A stretch of 64,000 nt of DNA, from contig CANCYO010000005.1 of NCBI GenBank assembly GCA_947382415.1, forward strand, positions 25,685 through 89,684. Reading direction: 5' to 3'. Position numbers and translations under genes: made by a program. Source of the DNA: an uncultured Lachnospiraceae bacterium (GTDB taxonomy: Bacteria; Bacillota; Clostridia; Lachnospirales; Lachnospiraceae). The notes beneath the pieces are model-generated. The model made no database searches, was not told where the DNA came from, and saw only the letters and a program-made list of their open reading frames with translations. Shown piece by piece: positions 24,945-34,223 of this stretch (the stretch's first letter is position 1; every line of letters starts with the position of its first letter).

Positions 24945-25004
24945 ATAAAGAACTGTTCTCCGAGAATACATCGGACACAGAGACAGATAAAGGAGTAGGC
25001 ATAT

Positions 25005-27683
25005 ATGTGTACAGAACTGGCATTATCGGATGATATTCTGATGAAAATAGAAAAACCGGCCCGCTATATCGGACATGAGGTAAACGCGGTCATAAAAGAT
25101 AAGGAGAGGATAGCAATCCGTTTTGCCATGTGCTTTCCCGATGTATATGAAATCGGCATGTCACATCTGGGAATTCAGATCCTCTATGGAATGTTTAATG
25201 CCATGGAAGATGTCTGGTGTGAGCGGGTTTATTCCCCTTGGCTCGATCTGGATGCGATCATGCGCAGCGAAAACATCCCCCTCTTTGCTCTGGAATCGCA
25301 GGAACCGGTGAAGGATTTTGACTTTTTGGGCATCACCATCCAATACGAGCTGTGTTATACGAATATTCTACAGATTCTGGATCTGGCGCAGATACCGCTT
25401 CTGGCTGTGGAGAGAGGAGAGGACTGTCCCATCGTCATCGGAGGCGGTCCATGCGTCTACAATCCTGAACCCATAGCGGATTTTTTTGATATTTTCTATA
25501 TCGGCGAGGGTGAGACCCGCTATAAAGAACTGTTTTCGCTCTATAAGGACTGTAAAGCCCGGTCGGCGGGCCGTGAGGAGTTCCTGCGTCTTGCCGCCAA
25601 AATCCCGGGTATGTATGTACCGCGCTTTTACCGGGCAGATTATCACCAGGACGGTACCATAGCCGCTTTTTATCCCACAGAAGAGGGAATCCCCGCCACC
25701 GTCACCAAGGAACTTGCCATGGACGTGAGCGGCGTGTTTTATCCCATGAAGCCGGTGGTGCCCTATATCAAAGTGACTCAGGACCGGGTGGTTCTGGAGA
25801 TCCAGCGGGGCTGCATCCGGGGCTGCCGTTTCTGTCAGGCAGGGCAGATCTACCGCCCTGTGCGGGAGCGGGATGTGGACACGCTGAAACAGTATGCTCT
25901 GGAAATGCTTAAAAACACCGGACATGAGGAGATATCCCTGAGCTCCTTAAGCTCCAGCGATTACACAAAACTTCCCGAGCTCATTGATTTTCTGATCGAA
26001 AACTGCCATGAGAAGCATATCAATATTTCACTGCCTTCTCTGCGCATAGACGCCTTTTCTCTGGATGTGATGAGCAAGGTACAGGATATCAGAAAGTCCA
26101 GTCTGACTTTTGCCCCTGAGGCGGGCAGCCAGAGACTGCGGGATGTGATCAACAAAGGTTTGAGCGAAGAAGTGATCCTGCAGGGAGCCACCATGGCCTT
26201 TGAGAGCGGGTGGTCCCGGGTAAAGCTCTATTTTATGCTGGGGCTTCCCACGGAGACAGAAGAGGATATACGCGGCATTGCAGAGCTTTGCAACAAGATT
26301 GCGGCTGTTTATTTTGACAGGGTTCCCAAGGAAAAGCGTGCAAACGGCAGCGTACAGATTGTTGCCAGCACTTCCTTTTTTGTGCCAAAGCCCTTTACAC
26401 CCTTTCAGTGGGCGGCCCAGTGTACGGAAGAGGAGTTTATTGCCAAAGCTTATCAGACGAGACGGGCATTGTCCGAACAGTTGAATCAGAAACGGATCCA
26501 TTATAACTGGCATGAGGCGGACGCCAGCGTCATGGAAGGGGTACTGGCCAGAGGAGACAGACGGCTGGGGCAGGTGATTTTAAAGGTCTATCAAAAAGGC
26601 GGATATTTTGACGCCTGGGGAGAATATTACGATCATCAGAAATGGCTGGAAACCATTCAGGAATGCGGTCTGAGCGTTGGATTTTACACCAGCAGGAAAC
26701 GGGAGCCGGACGAGATCTTTCCCTGGGATTTTATCGACTGCGGCGTCACGAAGGAATTCCTGAAGCGAGAGTGGCAAAAAGCGCAGGCGCAGCAGACATC
26801 CGAGAATTGTAAGCTAAAATGTCAGGGCTGCGGGGCGGCCCGGTTTGGCGGCGGCATCTGCACAGACCCCAAAAGTGCAGGACCTGAAAACAGTGAAAAT
26901 TCGGCAAAACTGCAGGAAATCATGCACAATTTGACGCCTGGCTCTGTGGATATACCTGATATAGCAGGAAAAGCTGCAAAATCTCCTAATATTCGACTGC
27001 GCATCAAGTTTTCCAAGCACGGCGCCATCCGTTTTATCGGTCATCTGGACGTCATGCGCTTTTTCCAGAAGGCTATTCGCCGCGCAGGTATTGATGTGGC
27101 CTATACGGGAGGTTACAGCCCCCATCAGATCATGTCTTTTGCCGCGCCTCTGGGCGTAGGAGCGGAGAGCAACGGGGAATATATGGATATTGAGGTGCGC
27201 TCACTGGATTCCTGTGAGGATGTGATGCGGCGTCTGAATGAGTCCTGTGTACCGGGGATTCGGATTACCGGGGTTTATGTGCTGCCCGACGGTGCTGGAA
27301 ACGCCATGGCCAGCGTTGCCGCCGCTTCCTACACAGTGAGATTTGCTCCCGGGAAGGCTCCCGATATTGATATGCCTCAGGCGCTTTCCCGTTTTCTGGA
27401 AAAGGAGCGTATTCTCATCATCAAAGAGGGGAAAAAGGGGCCGAGAGAAGTGGATATCCGCCCAGGCATCTACGTCTGCCGCTGGGAACAGGATGCGCTG
27501 CAGCTTTTGGTGGACGCCTCCAGCGCAGGCAATATCAAACCCGTGCAGATTCTGGAGGCGCTGCTTGGGGACAACGGACAGACTCTTGCGGAGAATGCGC
27601 TGTTGATTACCAGAGAAGAACTCTACGGGGCTGTGGATTCGGCGGGAGAAAGACAGCTCCTGCCTTTGGGGGAGATGCGATGA
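25005..27683 (+). CDS. B12-binding-type radical SAM protein (TIGR03960) fused to DUF2344/TIGR03936 domain
   Basis: 892 residues. The N-terminal part (about 1-230) is a B12-binding-like Rossmann region ('YEIGMSHLGIQILYGMFNAM', 'VIGGGPCVYNPEPIADFFD'). The radical SAM core has C270, C274 and C277 ('CIRGCRFC'). A small Cys-rich segment 'CKLKCQGCGAARFGGGIC' follows near 605-622 and may bind metal. From about 665 the DUF2344 module begins ('RLRIKFSKHGAIRFIGHLDV'). In Clostridia the two parts are encoded together or as one gene and are usually followed by rng and rplU; rng follows here by an ATGA overlap but rplU does not. Substrate unknown; an RNA modification role is often suspected from context. 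Confidence 0.9.
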   Translation: MCTELALSDDILMKIEKPARYIGHEVNAVIKDKERIAIRFAMCFPDVYEIGMSHLGIQILYGMFNAMEDVWCERVYSPWLDLDAIMRSENIPLFALESQEPVKDFDFLGITIQYELCYTNILQILDLAQIPLLAVERGEDCPIVIGGGPCVYNPEPIADFFDIFYIGEGETRYKELFSLYKDCKARSAGREEFLRLAAKIPGMYVPRFYRADYHQDGTIAAFYPTEEGIPATVTKELAMDVSGVFYPMKPVVPYIKVTQDRVVLEIQRGCIRGCRFCQAGQIYRPVRERDVDTLKQYALEMLKNTGHEEISLSSLSSSDYTKLPELIDFLIENCHEKHINISLPSLRIDAFSLDVMSKVQDIRKSSLTFAPEAGSQRLRDVINKGLSEEVILQGATMAFESGWSRVKLYFMLGLPTETEEDIRGIAELCNKIAAVYFDRVPKEKRANGSVQIVASTSFFVPKPFTPFQWAAQCTEEEFIAKAYQTRRALSEQLNQKRIHYNWHEADASVMEGVLARGDRRLGQVILKVYQKGGYFDAWGEYYDHQKWLETIQECGLSVGFYTSRKREPDEIFPWDFIDCGVTKEFLKREWQKAQAQQTSENCKLKCQGCGAARFGGGICTDPKSAGPENSENSAKLQEIMHNLTPGSVDIPDIAGKAAKSPNIRLRIKFSKHGAIRFIGHLDVMRFFQKAIRRAGIDVAYTGGYSPHQIMSFAAPLGVGAESNGEYMDIEVRSLDSCEDVMRRLNESCVPGIRITGVYVLPDGAGNAMASVAAASYTVRFAPGKAPDIDMPQALSRFLEKERILIIKEGKKGPREVDIRPGIYVCRWEQDALQLLVDASSAGNIKPVQILEALLGDNGQTLAENALLITREELYGAVDSAGERQLLPLGEMR

Positions 27684-28981
27684 GCAGACAGATCAAAGAC
27701 AGCGGCAGAACAGTGCTTTCCGAAAATCAGCGCAATGCGCATAAGGGGGGAAAGCTCTTGTTTACCACATATAAGAAGCAGCCGGCGGCACTGCTGATCC
27801 TGGACGGCAGACTGCGCGCGGCACAGTTTTTCCCCGCAGAAAACAGTCTGATCGGAGCGGTCTATATCGCAAAAGTCAAGAATGTGGTCAAAAACCTTGA
27901 CGCCTGTTTTGTGGAAATCGGAGGGGAAACAAGGAAAATCTGTTTTCTCTCCGGGAAGGACAGCGTACATCCGTTTCTGTTAAACCGCAAATGGGACGGG
28001 AGAATTCTCGAGGGCGACGAGTTCCCCGTACAGGTCACAAAGGATGCCCAGAAAACCAAGCAGCCTTCCGTCACCACTTTAATCTCGCTGTCCAACGAGT
28101 ATTTTGCACTGAACATCGGAAACCCGCATACCGGATTTTCCGCAAAATTAAGCCCTGATCAGAAAAAGGATCTGCGCAGCCTGTTGAAAAAGGCGGGATG
28201 TCTGACGCCGGAGCCCATTGCGCCAAACCTTCCTGTCGGTCTTGTGGTGCGCACCCGGGCGGCAGAGCTTTTGAAGACGGAAAATGACAGGGCATTGCTG
28301 CTGGAATCCCTGCAACAGCTTACACTGCGCTGGAGAGCGCTCTTTCAGGCAGCGCCGCACCGAACCTGCTTTTCCTGTCTTCTGGAACCGCCCGCTCCAT
28401 GGCAGGATGCGTTGGAACATCTGGTCTATCCACAGGAGTATGAGGAGATACTAACCGATGATGAGCATATTTATGCACAGCTTCGGGCAGATGCAGACGG
28501 TTTGATTCCCTCCGATAAGGCCATCCGGCTGTATGACAGAGCAGAACAGCAGGCGCTTCCTCTGTCCAGGCTCTACGGATTAGAGCACAAGCTGGAAACG
28601 GCTCTGAATCGCCGTGTGTGGCTCAGATCCGGCGCTTACCTCATCATTGAAGCAACGGAGGCTCTGACCGTGATCGACGTGAATTCGGGCAAATGCGAGG
28701 CGTCAGGAGCATCCCGGGAGATATGCGCGCGTATCAACAGGGAAGCGGCGGAAGAGATCGCCCTGCAGCTTCGTCTGCGCAATCTGTCCGGTATCATAAT
28801 CGTTGATTTTATCAATATGGAGTCTATTGCCGATCAGAGAGCGCTGATGAATTATCTGGAAGAACTCACTGCATCGGACAGACAGAAGACAACGATTGTG
28901 GATATCACGCCTTTGGGGCTGGTTGAGATCACACGCAAAAAGAACAGAAAACCGCTGGCAGAACAAATCGTATCTGCCTGA
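27680..28981 (+). CDS. rng: Ribonuclease E/G family protein
   Basis: 433 residues. An S1-like domain occurs near the N-terminus ('IGAVYIAKVKNVVKNLDACF'). The catalytic aspartates are D333 in 'LTVIDVNSGKCE' and D376 in 'IIIVDFINM', 43 residues apart as in E. coli RNase E (D303/D346). The protein ends soon after the DNase I-like domain, so the CPxC zinc-link and small domain of RNase G are missing, a short form seen in Clostridia. It cleaves single-stranded A/U-rich RNA at 5'-monophosphate ends and may act in rRNA maturation. Start overlaps the preceding stop (ATGA). Confidence 0.88.
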   Translation: MSRQIKDSGRTVLSENQRNAHKGGKLLFTTYKKQPAALLILDGRLRAAQFFPAENSLIGAVYIAKVKNVVKNLDACFVEIGGETRKICFLSGKDSVHPFLLNRKWDGRILEGDEFPVQVTKDAQKTKQPSVTTLISLSNEYFALNIGNPHTGFSAKLSPDQKKDLRSLLKKAGCLTPEPIAPNLPVGLVVRTRAAELLKTENDRALLLESLQQLTLRWRALFQAAPHRTCFSCLLEPPAPWQDALEHLVYPQEYEEILTDDEHIYAQLRADADGLIPSDKAIRLYDRAEQQALPLSRLYGLEHKLETALNRRVWLRSGAYLIIEATEALTVIDVNSGKCEASGASREICARINREAAEEIALQLRLRNLSGIIIVDFINMESIADQRALMNYLEELTASDRQKTTIVDITPLGLVEITRKKNRKPLAEQIVSA

Positions 28982-28996
28982 CAAAGAGGAGTGCTT

Positions 28997-29569
28997 ATGA
29001 GCTTTGAAATTTTGAACTTTCGGAAGGTCCGGGACGGAAAATATCTGAAAAATTACGAAATTACCTACAGCAATAAGGCCGGAAAAGAAAAGAAATACGA
29101 AATGGTGAGCCGAAGAGAATTGCATTCCATTGAGGATGTGGGCGCAGCGCCCAGCGGCGTTTCTATCGTGGCCACCTGTGGGGACAGACTGTTGTTGCTG
29201 CATGAGTTTCGCATGGGGGTGAACCGGACGGTCTATAATCTCTGCGCCGGCATGATAAACGAGGGAGAGAGTATTGAGGAATGTATCGCCAGAGAACTCT
29301 ATGAGGAGACCGGCCTGCAGATCCGAAAAATCAAAACCATACTACCTCCCTCATTTGCGGCGGTGGCCATCTCGGATACCACCACCTACATTGCTTTCGC
29401 GGAAGTGGAAGGGAACTTTTCCGATCACTCCTCGGACAATGAACAGATTGAGGCGCATTTTTATAACAGAGAAGAGGTAAAGGAACTGTTGGAGACGGAA
29501 AGTTTCAGTTCCAGAGCCCAGATGGCGGCATATTTCTTTGCCTATTATGGATTCACGCAGGAGAAATAG
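28997..29569 (+). CDS. NUDIX hydrolase (ADP-ribose pyrophosphatase-like)
   Basis: 192 residues from the ATG 5 bases after AAAGAGGAG. The Nudix box is intact at 85-107: 'GMINEGESIEECIARELYEE' followed by TGL, fitting Gx5Ex7REUxEExGU. N-terminal 'LKNYEITYSNKAGKEKKYEM' is typical of the ADP-sugar pyrophosphatase group. The substrate is not certain. It follows rng by 15 bases and precedes the tam gene by one base after its stop, so it is probably the last or second last gene of the transcript. Confidence 0.87.
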   Translation: MSFEILNFRKVRDGKYLKNYEITYSNKAGKEKKYEMVSRRELHSIEDVGAAPSGVSIVATCGDRLLLLHEFRMGVNRTVYNLCAGMINEGESIEECIARELYEETGLQIRKIKTILPPSFAAVAISDTTTYIAFAEVEGNFSDHSSDNEQIEAHFYNREEVKELLETESFSSRAQMAAYFFAYYGFTQEK

Positions 29570-29570
29570 A

Positions 29571-30347
29571 ATGTCTGATTGGAATTCTGAATTATACTTA
29601 AAATTTAATGAGCAGCGTACGCAACCGGCAATGGATCTGGCCAAGAGAATCGAAAGATACAATCCTTTTACAATTGTAGATCTGGGATGTGGACCCGGCA
29701 ACAGCACAGCAGTGTTGAAATCTGTCTTTCCAAAAGCCAGATTGACAGGAATTGATAATTCGCCAAATATGATAGAACAGGCCAGAAAGACATATTCAGA
29801 TATCGAGGCATATTCAGATATTGAGTTTAAACTGGGCGATATCCAAAATCTAAATGAGCATTATGACTTAATCTTTTCAAATGCCTGTTTACAATGGGTT
29901 CCGGACCACGAATCGCTTTTGCCGTTTTTGATGAAGAGCTTGAATGAGCAAGGAGTATTAGCAGTACAGATTCCGATCAATGAACAGGAGCCCCTATTTC
30001 AAATGATAAAAGAGACGGCAACACAATCGACATCTGATTTTAGTCAGGCATACTTTGAAAAAAATGATACACTTGTGCCAGATGATTATTATGAGATTCT
30101 TTCTACCTGTACATCTGATTTTGATATCTGGGAGACAGTATATTATCATGATATGCCATCACATGAAGAATTGGTGAACTGGGTGCGAGGTACCAGACTG
30201 CGCCCTTATTTGAATTGTCTAAATGATGAAGAGCAACAAATATTTGAGGCGGAATTGCTCAGACGATTGAAAGCACAATATCCGGTCCGAAAGAATAAAC
30301 ATGTAATTTTGAAGTTTAGAAGATTATTTTTCATAGCAATTAAGTGA
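29571..30347 (+). CDS. tam: Trans-aconitate 2-methyltransferase-like SAM-dependent methyltransferase
   Basis: 258 residues, similar along its whole length to E. coli Tam: 'MSDWNSELYLKFNEQRTQPA', 'VDLGCGPGNSTAVLK' (SAM loop), 'GIDNSPNMIEQAR', 'DLIFSNACLQWVPDHESLLP', 'YYHDMPSHEELVNWV' and 'TRLRPYLNCL'. Tam methylates trans-aconitate, a by-product that inhibits aconitase. The ATG lies 7 bases after GGAG; longer starts lie inside the NUDIX gene. By eye the gene is richer in A/T than its neighbours, so it may have been acquired recently. A duplicated 'YSDIEAYSDIE' suggests a tiny in-frame repeat. Confidence 0.85.
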   Translation: MSDWNSELYLKFNEQRTQPAMDLAKRIERYNPFTIVDLGCGPGNSTAVLKSVFPKARLTGIDNSPNMIEQARKTYSDIEAYSDIEFKLGDIQNLNEHYDLIFSNACLQWVPDHESLLPFLMKSLNEQGVLAVQIPINEQEPLFQMIKETATQSTSDFSQAYFEKNDTLVPDDYYEILSTCTSDFDIWETVYYHDMPSHEELVNWVRGTRLRPYLNCLNDEEQQIFEAELLRRLKAQYPVRKNKHVILKFRRLFFIAIK

Positions 30348-30375
30348 CACAATATCAAACGGGAGGTCGGAAAAC

Positions 30376-31359
30376 ATGAAAATTTTTGCCTATGCGATGC
30401 GCGAATTTGACGAGAAGGGATTTTTTGATCAATACTCCAGAGAATTAGGCTGCGAATATGGTTATACCACCGCTTATCCTGAACCGGGGAATGTGGAGCT
30501 TGCAAGAGGATATGATGCCATCAGCGCCACGCCCTGTGATCTTGGCGCAGATATGCTGGACCGGTTTTACGCGGTGGGAGTCCGCTATATCGCCACCCGT
30601 TCTATTGGAGTGGATCACATAGATCTGAAGCACGCCAAAGAATTAGGGATGGGAGTGTGTCATGTGTCCTATGCGCCGGAAACTGTGGCTGATTACGCCA
30701 TTATGCTGATGCTCATGTGCTGCCGCAATATCTGTCATATCTTAGAGCGCTCCAAAGTACAAGACTATACCTTACAGGGAAAAATGGGCTGCGATATCAG
30801 CGACTGCACCATAGGAGTCCTGGGAACCGGTCAGATCGGCAGAACAGTCATCCGGCATCTGTCGGCTTTCGGCTGTAAGCTGCTGGCCTATGACCTGTAT
30901 CCCAACGAGGAGTGCGGCAAGCTTGCAGAATATGTATCGCTGGAAGAATTGTACGCCAGGTCAGACATCATTACACTACATACCCCCGCCACAGCGGACA
31001 ATTATCATATGCTCAGCCGGGACGCCTTTTCCCGGATGAAAGACGGCGTTACGATCATCAATACCGCCCGGGGGACCCTCATTGATACGGATGCCCTGAT
31101 TGAGGCTGTTGAATGCGGCAAAGTAGGACATGCTGCGTTAGACGTTCTGGAGCAGGAAAACGGTCTGTACTATGCCAACCGTATGGGGGATCCCATAGAA
31201 AATCATGCTATGGCAATCCTACGTTCTTTTCCCAATGTGATTTTATCGCCGCATACGGCTTTCTATACAGAAAAAGTGGTTCGCGATATGGCCCGCAAAT
31301 CCATGACAGGCGTTTTGGATATGATGAATCATCGGGAGAATCCGTTGATCGTTGTCTGA
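30376..31359 (+). CDS. VanH-like D-lactate dehydrogenase (D-isomer 2-hydroxyacid dehydrogenase)
   Basis: 327 residues. NAD-binding loop 'GVLGTGQIGR'; the catalytic Arg, Glu and His are in 'INTARGTLIDTDAL', 'LDVLEQENGLYY' and 'SPHTAFYTE'. 'YIATRSIGVDHIDL' and 'SPHTAFYTEKVVRDM' are closest to the VanH/D-lactate dehydrogenase branch. It would reduce pyruvate to D-lactate (or the reverse) with NADH. No vanA, vanX or D-Ala-D-Lac ligase gene is near, so a fermentative role is more likely than glycopeptide resistance. GGGAGG precedes the ATG. Confidence 0.87.
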   Translation: MKIFAYAMREFDEKGFFDQYSRELGCEYGYTTAYPEPGNVELARGYDAISATPCDLGADMLDRFYAVGVRYIATRSIGVDHIDLKHAKELGMGVCHVSYAPETVADYAIMLMLMCCRNICHILERSKVQDYTLQGKMGCDISDCTIGVLGTGQIGRTVIRHLSAFGCKLLAYDLYPNEECGKLAEYVSLEELYARSDIITLHTPATADNYHMLSRDAFSRMKDGVTIINTARGTLIDTDALIEAVECGKVGHAALDVLEQENGLYYANRMGDPIENHAMAILRSFPNVILSPHTAFYTEKVVRDMARKSMTGVLDMMNHRENPLIVV

Positions 31360-31485
31360 TAAATAAACTTTTATGAGAACAAAAAGCGTTCGGTGCAGGC
31401 AGAAGCGACATGCAACTATGCGCAAAACCATAGTTTAACGAATAGTTGATGCATTCCTGATTTAAATAGCTGCCGTATTTCCAAT

Positions 31486-31938
31486 TTATATTCCCAATTC
31501 CTCAGAATCCAATATTACGGTAAAAGGCCCGTCATTTATGAGGGCGATCTGCATGTCTGCACCGAAAATTCCGGTCTCAACCACCGGAATTTCCTTTTTG
31601 CAGCATTGAATAATATATTCATACAGTTCATTGGCCATATTTGGTTCGCCGGCATTTATAAATGAAGGCCGATTGCCTTTCCGGCAGTCTGCGTACAGTG
31701 TAAATTGTGATACCAGTAACAGACTGCCGCCCACATTCTTTAAGTCCAGATTGGTCTTACCGTTCTCATCCTCAAATATTCTAAGGCCAAGCAGCTTTTT
31801 GACCATTTTATCAGCCTTTTCCACCGTATCCTGTCTGTCGATACCGATCAGAACCAGAAATCCTTTCGATATCTGAGCTATCATATGATTATCCACAGTG
31901 ACGGAGCTCTCCGCCACGCGCTGAATCACAAAACGCAT
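31486..31938 (-). CDS. dtd: D-aminoacyl-tRNA deacylase Dtd
   Basis: 150 residues, normal length. Dtd hydrolyses D-amino acids and glycine mischarged on tRNA. The two signature motifs are present: 'SQFTLYADCRKGNRPSF' (SQxT) and 'NDGPFTVIL' (the NxxPxT cross-subunit motif). The N-terminal 'MRFVIQRVAESSVTVDN' is typical. AAAGGAG precedes the ATG. First gene of the minus-strand half of the window; convergent with the dehydrogenase. Confidence 0.95.
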   Translation of the reverse strand: MRFVIQRVAESSVTVDNHMIAQISKGFLVLIGIDRQDTVEKADKMVKKLLGLRIFEDENGKTNLDLKNVGGSLLLVSQFTLYADCRKGNRPSFINAGEPNMANELYEYIIQCCKKEIPVVETGIFGADMQIALINDGPFTVILDSEELGI

Positions 31939-32000
31939 GTAATTCTCCTTTATTTTTACAGCTTATTCCGTTTCATATTTGATTCATTTTTTATTCTTTT

Positions 32001-33347
32001 TTATTTCTTGTTACCGGAAGAATTGTTTTTTCCGTCTTTTTGATTCTGTTTTCTGAATATTCTGACCTGTTTTGAATCCTTTACATTCTGTTTGAATTCG
32101 GGAATATATTCATGAAAGCCCTCTTCGTCCACGGATCCCACTGTAAGATAATCCTCTGTTGCTATAGGCATATTTCTCCTGGACAACGCCATATTCACCA
32201 GCGACTTGACAGCCGCATAAATCACGGCAAAAACCGGTACACCGACGATCATCCCCAGTACGCCGAATGCGCCTCCAAACACCGTTATGGCAAAAATAAC
32301 CCAGAAACTGGTGAGTCCTGTGGAATCCCCAAGAATCTTCGGTCCCAGGACATTTCCGTCGAACTGCTGCAGAACCAGAATGAAAATAATAAAATACAGA
32401 CTGTTTAGCGGGTGCATGGGATCCACCAAAAAGATCAGGATTGTACAGGGAACAGCTCCCAGAAACGGTCCGAAAAACGGAATAATGTTCGTTACACCGA
32501 TGATCACGCTGACCAGCGCCGCATATGGTGTTCGCAGCAATGTTGTCCCGATAAAACACAGCAGACCGATGATGATGGAATCCAGAACCTTTCCGCTGAA
32601 AAAACCGATAAAAGTCTTATGCGTAAACCGGAAGTTGCGGATGATCATATTGGCCGTCTGTTTCTCAAAAAGCGCATATGCAATCTTTTTAGTCTGTCCG
32701 GCAAATTTTTCCTTGCTGGCCAGCACATAAATGGATACGATAAAGCCGATAACCCAGTTCCACAGAACGCTGAGTAAATTGATCACGCTCAGAGAGATTG
32801 TCTTGATAATTGCCGCGGGAGCAGTAAATACATTATCAGTCAGCCATAATTCCAGTTCTCCTGAGTATTGGTTAATCTTTTTGACCACATAGCTGCCCAC
32901 CTCAGGATTGTCCGCCAGAAGATTATTGATGACATTGGTTACATTATTCACATAAGTATCAAAGTTGGCAACCAGATTCATGATACTGGGTACAATCTGG
33001 GAGACAAACATGGCAACCAACGCATAAATGACTGCAAAAAATAAGAGCGCTGTGGTCAAAATGCTGATACCACGTATGATGGAATCCCTTTTTGCCGTGT
33101 TTTTCACAGGGAGACGTTTAAAAACCGGTTTCATGATCCGGTATTCAATATAGTTCAGGACCGGGGTCAGCAGATACGCCAGCACAAAGCCCACCACTAT
33201 CGGTCTGAGGATATTGTGCAGCTTACCCAGGCCGATCTTGATATTGACTCCGTGAAACACCAGATAATAAAAGCAGATACTTGCCGCGATCACACAGAAC
33301 GCCGTGACTCCCCAGCGCACATATTTATTATTAAAATGCTCTTTCAT
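32001..33347 (-). CDS. AI-2E family transporter
   Basis: 448 residues with about eight membrane segments. The C-terminal half carries family motifs: 'GIGLLCFIGTTLLRTPYAAL'-like region ('ISVIIGVTNIIPFFGPFLGA' in form) and 'LVLQQFDGNVLGPKILGDS'. Members export small molecules (AI-2 in E. coli TqsA) or act as sodium/proton antiporters; the substrate here is unknown. ATG chosen 7 bases after GGAGG. The hydrophilic C-terminal tail is Lys/Asn-rich and cytosolic. Confidence 0.85.
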   Translation of the reverse strand: MKEHFNNKYVRWGVTAFCVIAASICFYYLVFHGVNIKIGLGKLHNILRPIVVGFVLAYLLTPVLNYIEYRIMKPVFKRLPVKNTAKRDSIIRGISILTTALLFFAVIYALVAMFVSQIVPSIMNLVANFDTYVNNVTNVINNLLADNPEVGSYVVKKINQYSGELELWLTDNVFTAPAAIIKTISLSVINLLSVLWNWVIGFIVSIYVLASKEKFAGQTKKIAYALFEKQTANMIIRNFRFTHKTFIGFFSGKVLDSIIIGLLCFIGTTLLRTPYAALVSVIIGVTNIIPFFGPFLGAVPCTILIFLVDPMHPLNSLYFIIFILVLQQFDGNVLGPKILGDSTGLTSFWVIFAITVFGGAFGVLGMIVGVPVFAVIYAAVKSLVNMALSRRNMPIATEDYLTVGSVDEEGFHEYIPEFKQNVKDSKQVRIFRKQNQKDGKNNSSGNKK

Positions 33348-33376
33348 AAACAAACCTCCACTTTCACATTATTATA

Positions 33377-33405
33377 ATCATACACCGAATCGCGCGATAT
33401 CACAA
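33377..33405 (-). promoter_or_regulatory. Possible promoter of the AI-2E gene
   Basis: TTGTGA (33405-33400) and TATGAT (33382-33377) on the minus strand with a 17-base spacer; the spacer contains the palindrome TCGCGCGA. Confidence 0.45.
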
Positions 33406-33425
33406 GAGCCGCCAGCGAAAAAAGG

Positions 33426-33454
33426 TTGTGTGAAATATAAAAAAAGAGTAAAAT
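33426..33454 (+). promoter_or_regulatory. Promoter of the ttcA-like gene
   Basis: TTGTGT (33426-33431) and TAAAAT (33449-33454) with a 17-base spacer, about 40 bases before the ATG at 33492. Confidence 0.5.
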
Positions 33455-33491
33455 AAGTCTGTAAAGAATCCAGCAAAGAATCGGAGAAAAC

Positions 33492-34223
33492 ATGAAATTA
33501 CAGCAGATATACAGTTTTGCGAGAAAAGCTATAGACGACTATCATATGATTCAGGAGGGCGACAAGATAGCCGTGGGCATTTCCGGCGGCAAAGACAGTC
33601 TGACTCTTCTCTATGCGCTGCAGGGTCTCACACGTTTCTACCCTCAAAAGTTTCAGATTCATGCCGTGACGGTTGACCTGGGGTTTGGCAATCTGAATCT
33701 GGACGGGATCCGGGAGCTCTGCCGCAGCATGAATATTGAATACACTGTCATAGAGACAGATATCGCTCCCATTATCTTTGAGGAACGGGCTGAGAGCAAT
33801 CCCTGCTCCCTCTGCGCAAAGATGCGAAAGGGTGCTTTAAATCAGGCCGTTAAAGATGCCGGCTGCAACAAGGTAGCCTACGCCCACCACAAGGACGATG
33901 TAGTGGAAACCATGCTGATGTCTTTGATCTTTGAGGGACGTCTGCATACCTTCTCTCCCGTCACTTACCTTGACCGCATGGATCTCACCGTCATTCGTCC
34001 TCTGATTTATATGAATGAAGCGGACGTCATCGGATTTGTCAATAAGTATCATGTCCCTGTGGTGAAGAGTCCCTGTCCCGCAGACGGTCATACCAAACGG
34101 GAATATGTTAAAAATCTGCTCCGGGAGATCAATTATGAGACTCCCGGTGTCAAAGAACGCATGTTTACGGCAATCAGAAACGGAATCGGGAAAGGCTGGG
34201 AATACAGTGGCGGTACTCAATAA
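33492..34223 (+). CDS. TtcA-family tRNA 2-thiolation / PP-loop ATPase
   Basis: 243 residues. The ATP pyrophosphatase P-loop is SGGKDS at 31-36. C105 and C108 ('NPCSLCAKMRKG') form the CxxC typical of the TtcA group, and C195 in 'SPCPADGHTKRE' is a further conserved cysteine, together fitting a 4Fe-4S sulfur-transfer enzyme. TtcA makes 2-thiocytidine at tRNA position 32; Clostridia paralogues may use other targets, so I leave the symbol open. The Xer-like gene starts inside its 3' end, 17 bases before the stop. Confidence 0.85.
   Translation: MKLQQIYSFARKAIDDYHMIQEGDKIAVGISGGKDSLTLLYALQGLTRFYPQKFQIHAVTVDLGFGNLNLDGIRELCRSMNIEYTVIETDIAPIIFEERAESNPCSLCAKMRKGALNQAVKDAGCNKVAYAHHKDDVVETMLMSLIFEGRLHTFSPVTYLDRMDLTVIRPLIYMNEADVIGFVNKYHVPVVKSPCPADGHTKREYVKNLLREINYETPGVKERMFTAIRNGIGKGWEYSGGTQ

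Noticed and set aside
30376..31359. Glycopeptide resistance locus based on the VanH-like gene
   Set aside because: No vanA, vanX, vanR or vanS homologues are present in the window.
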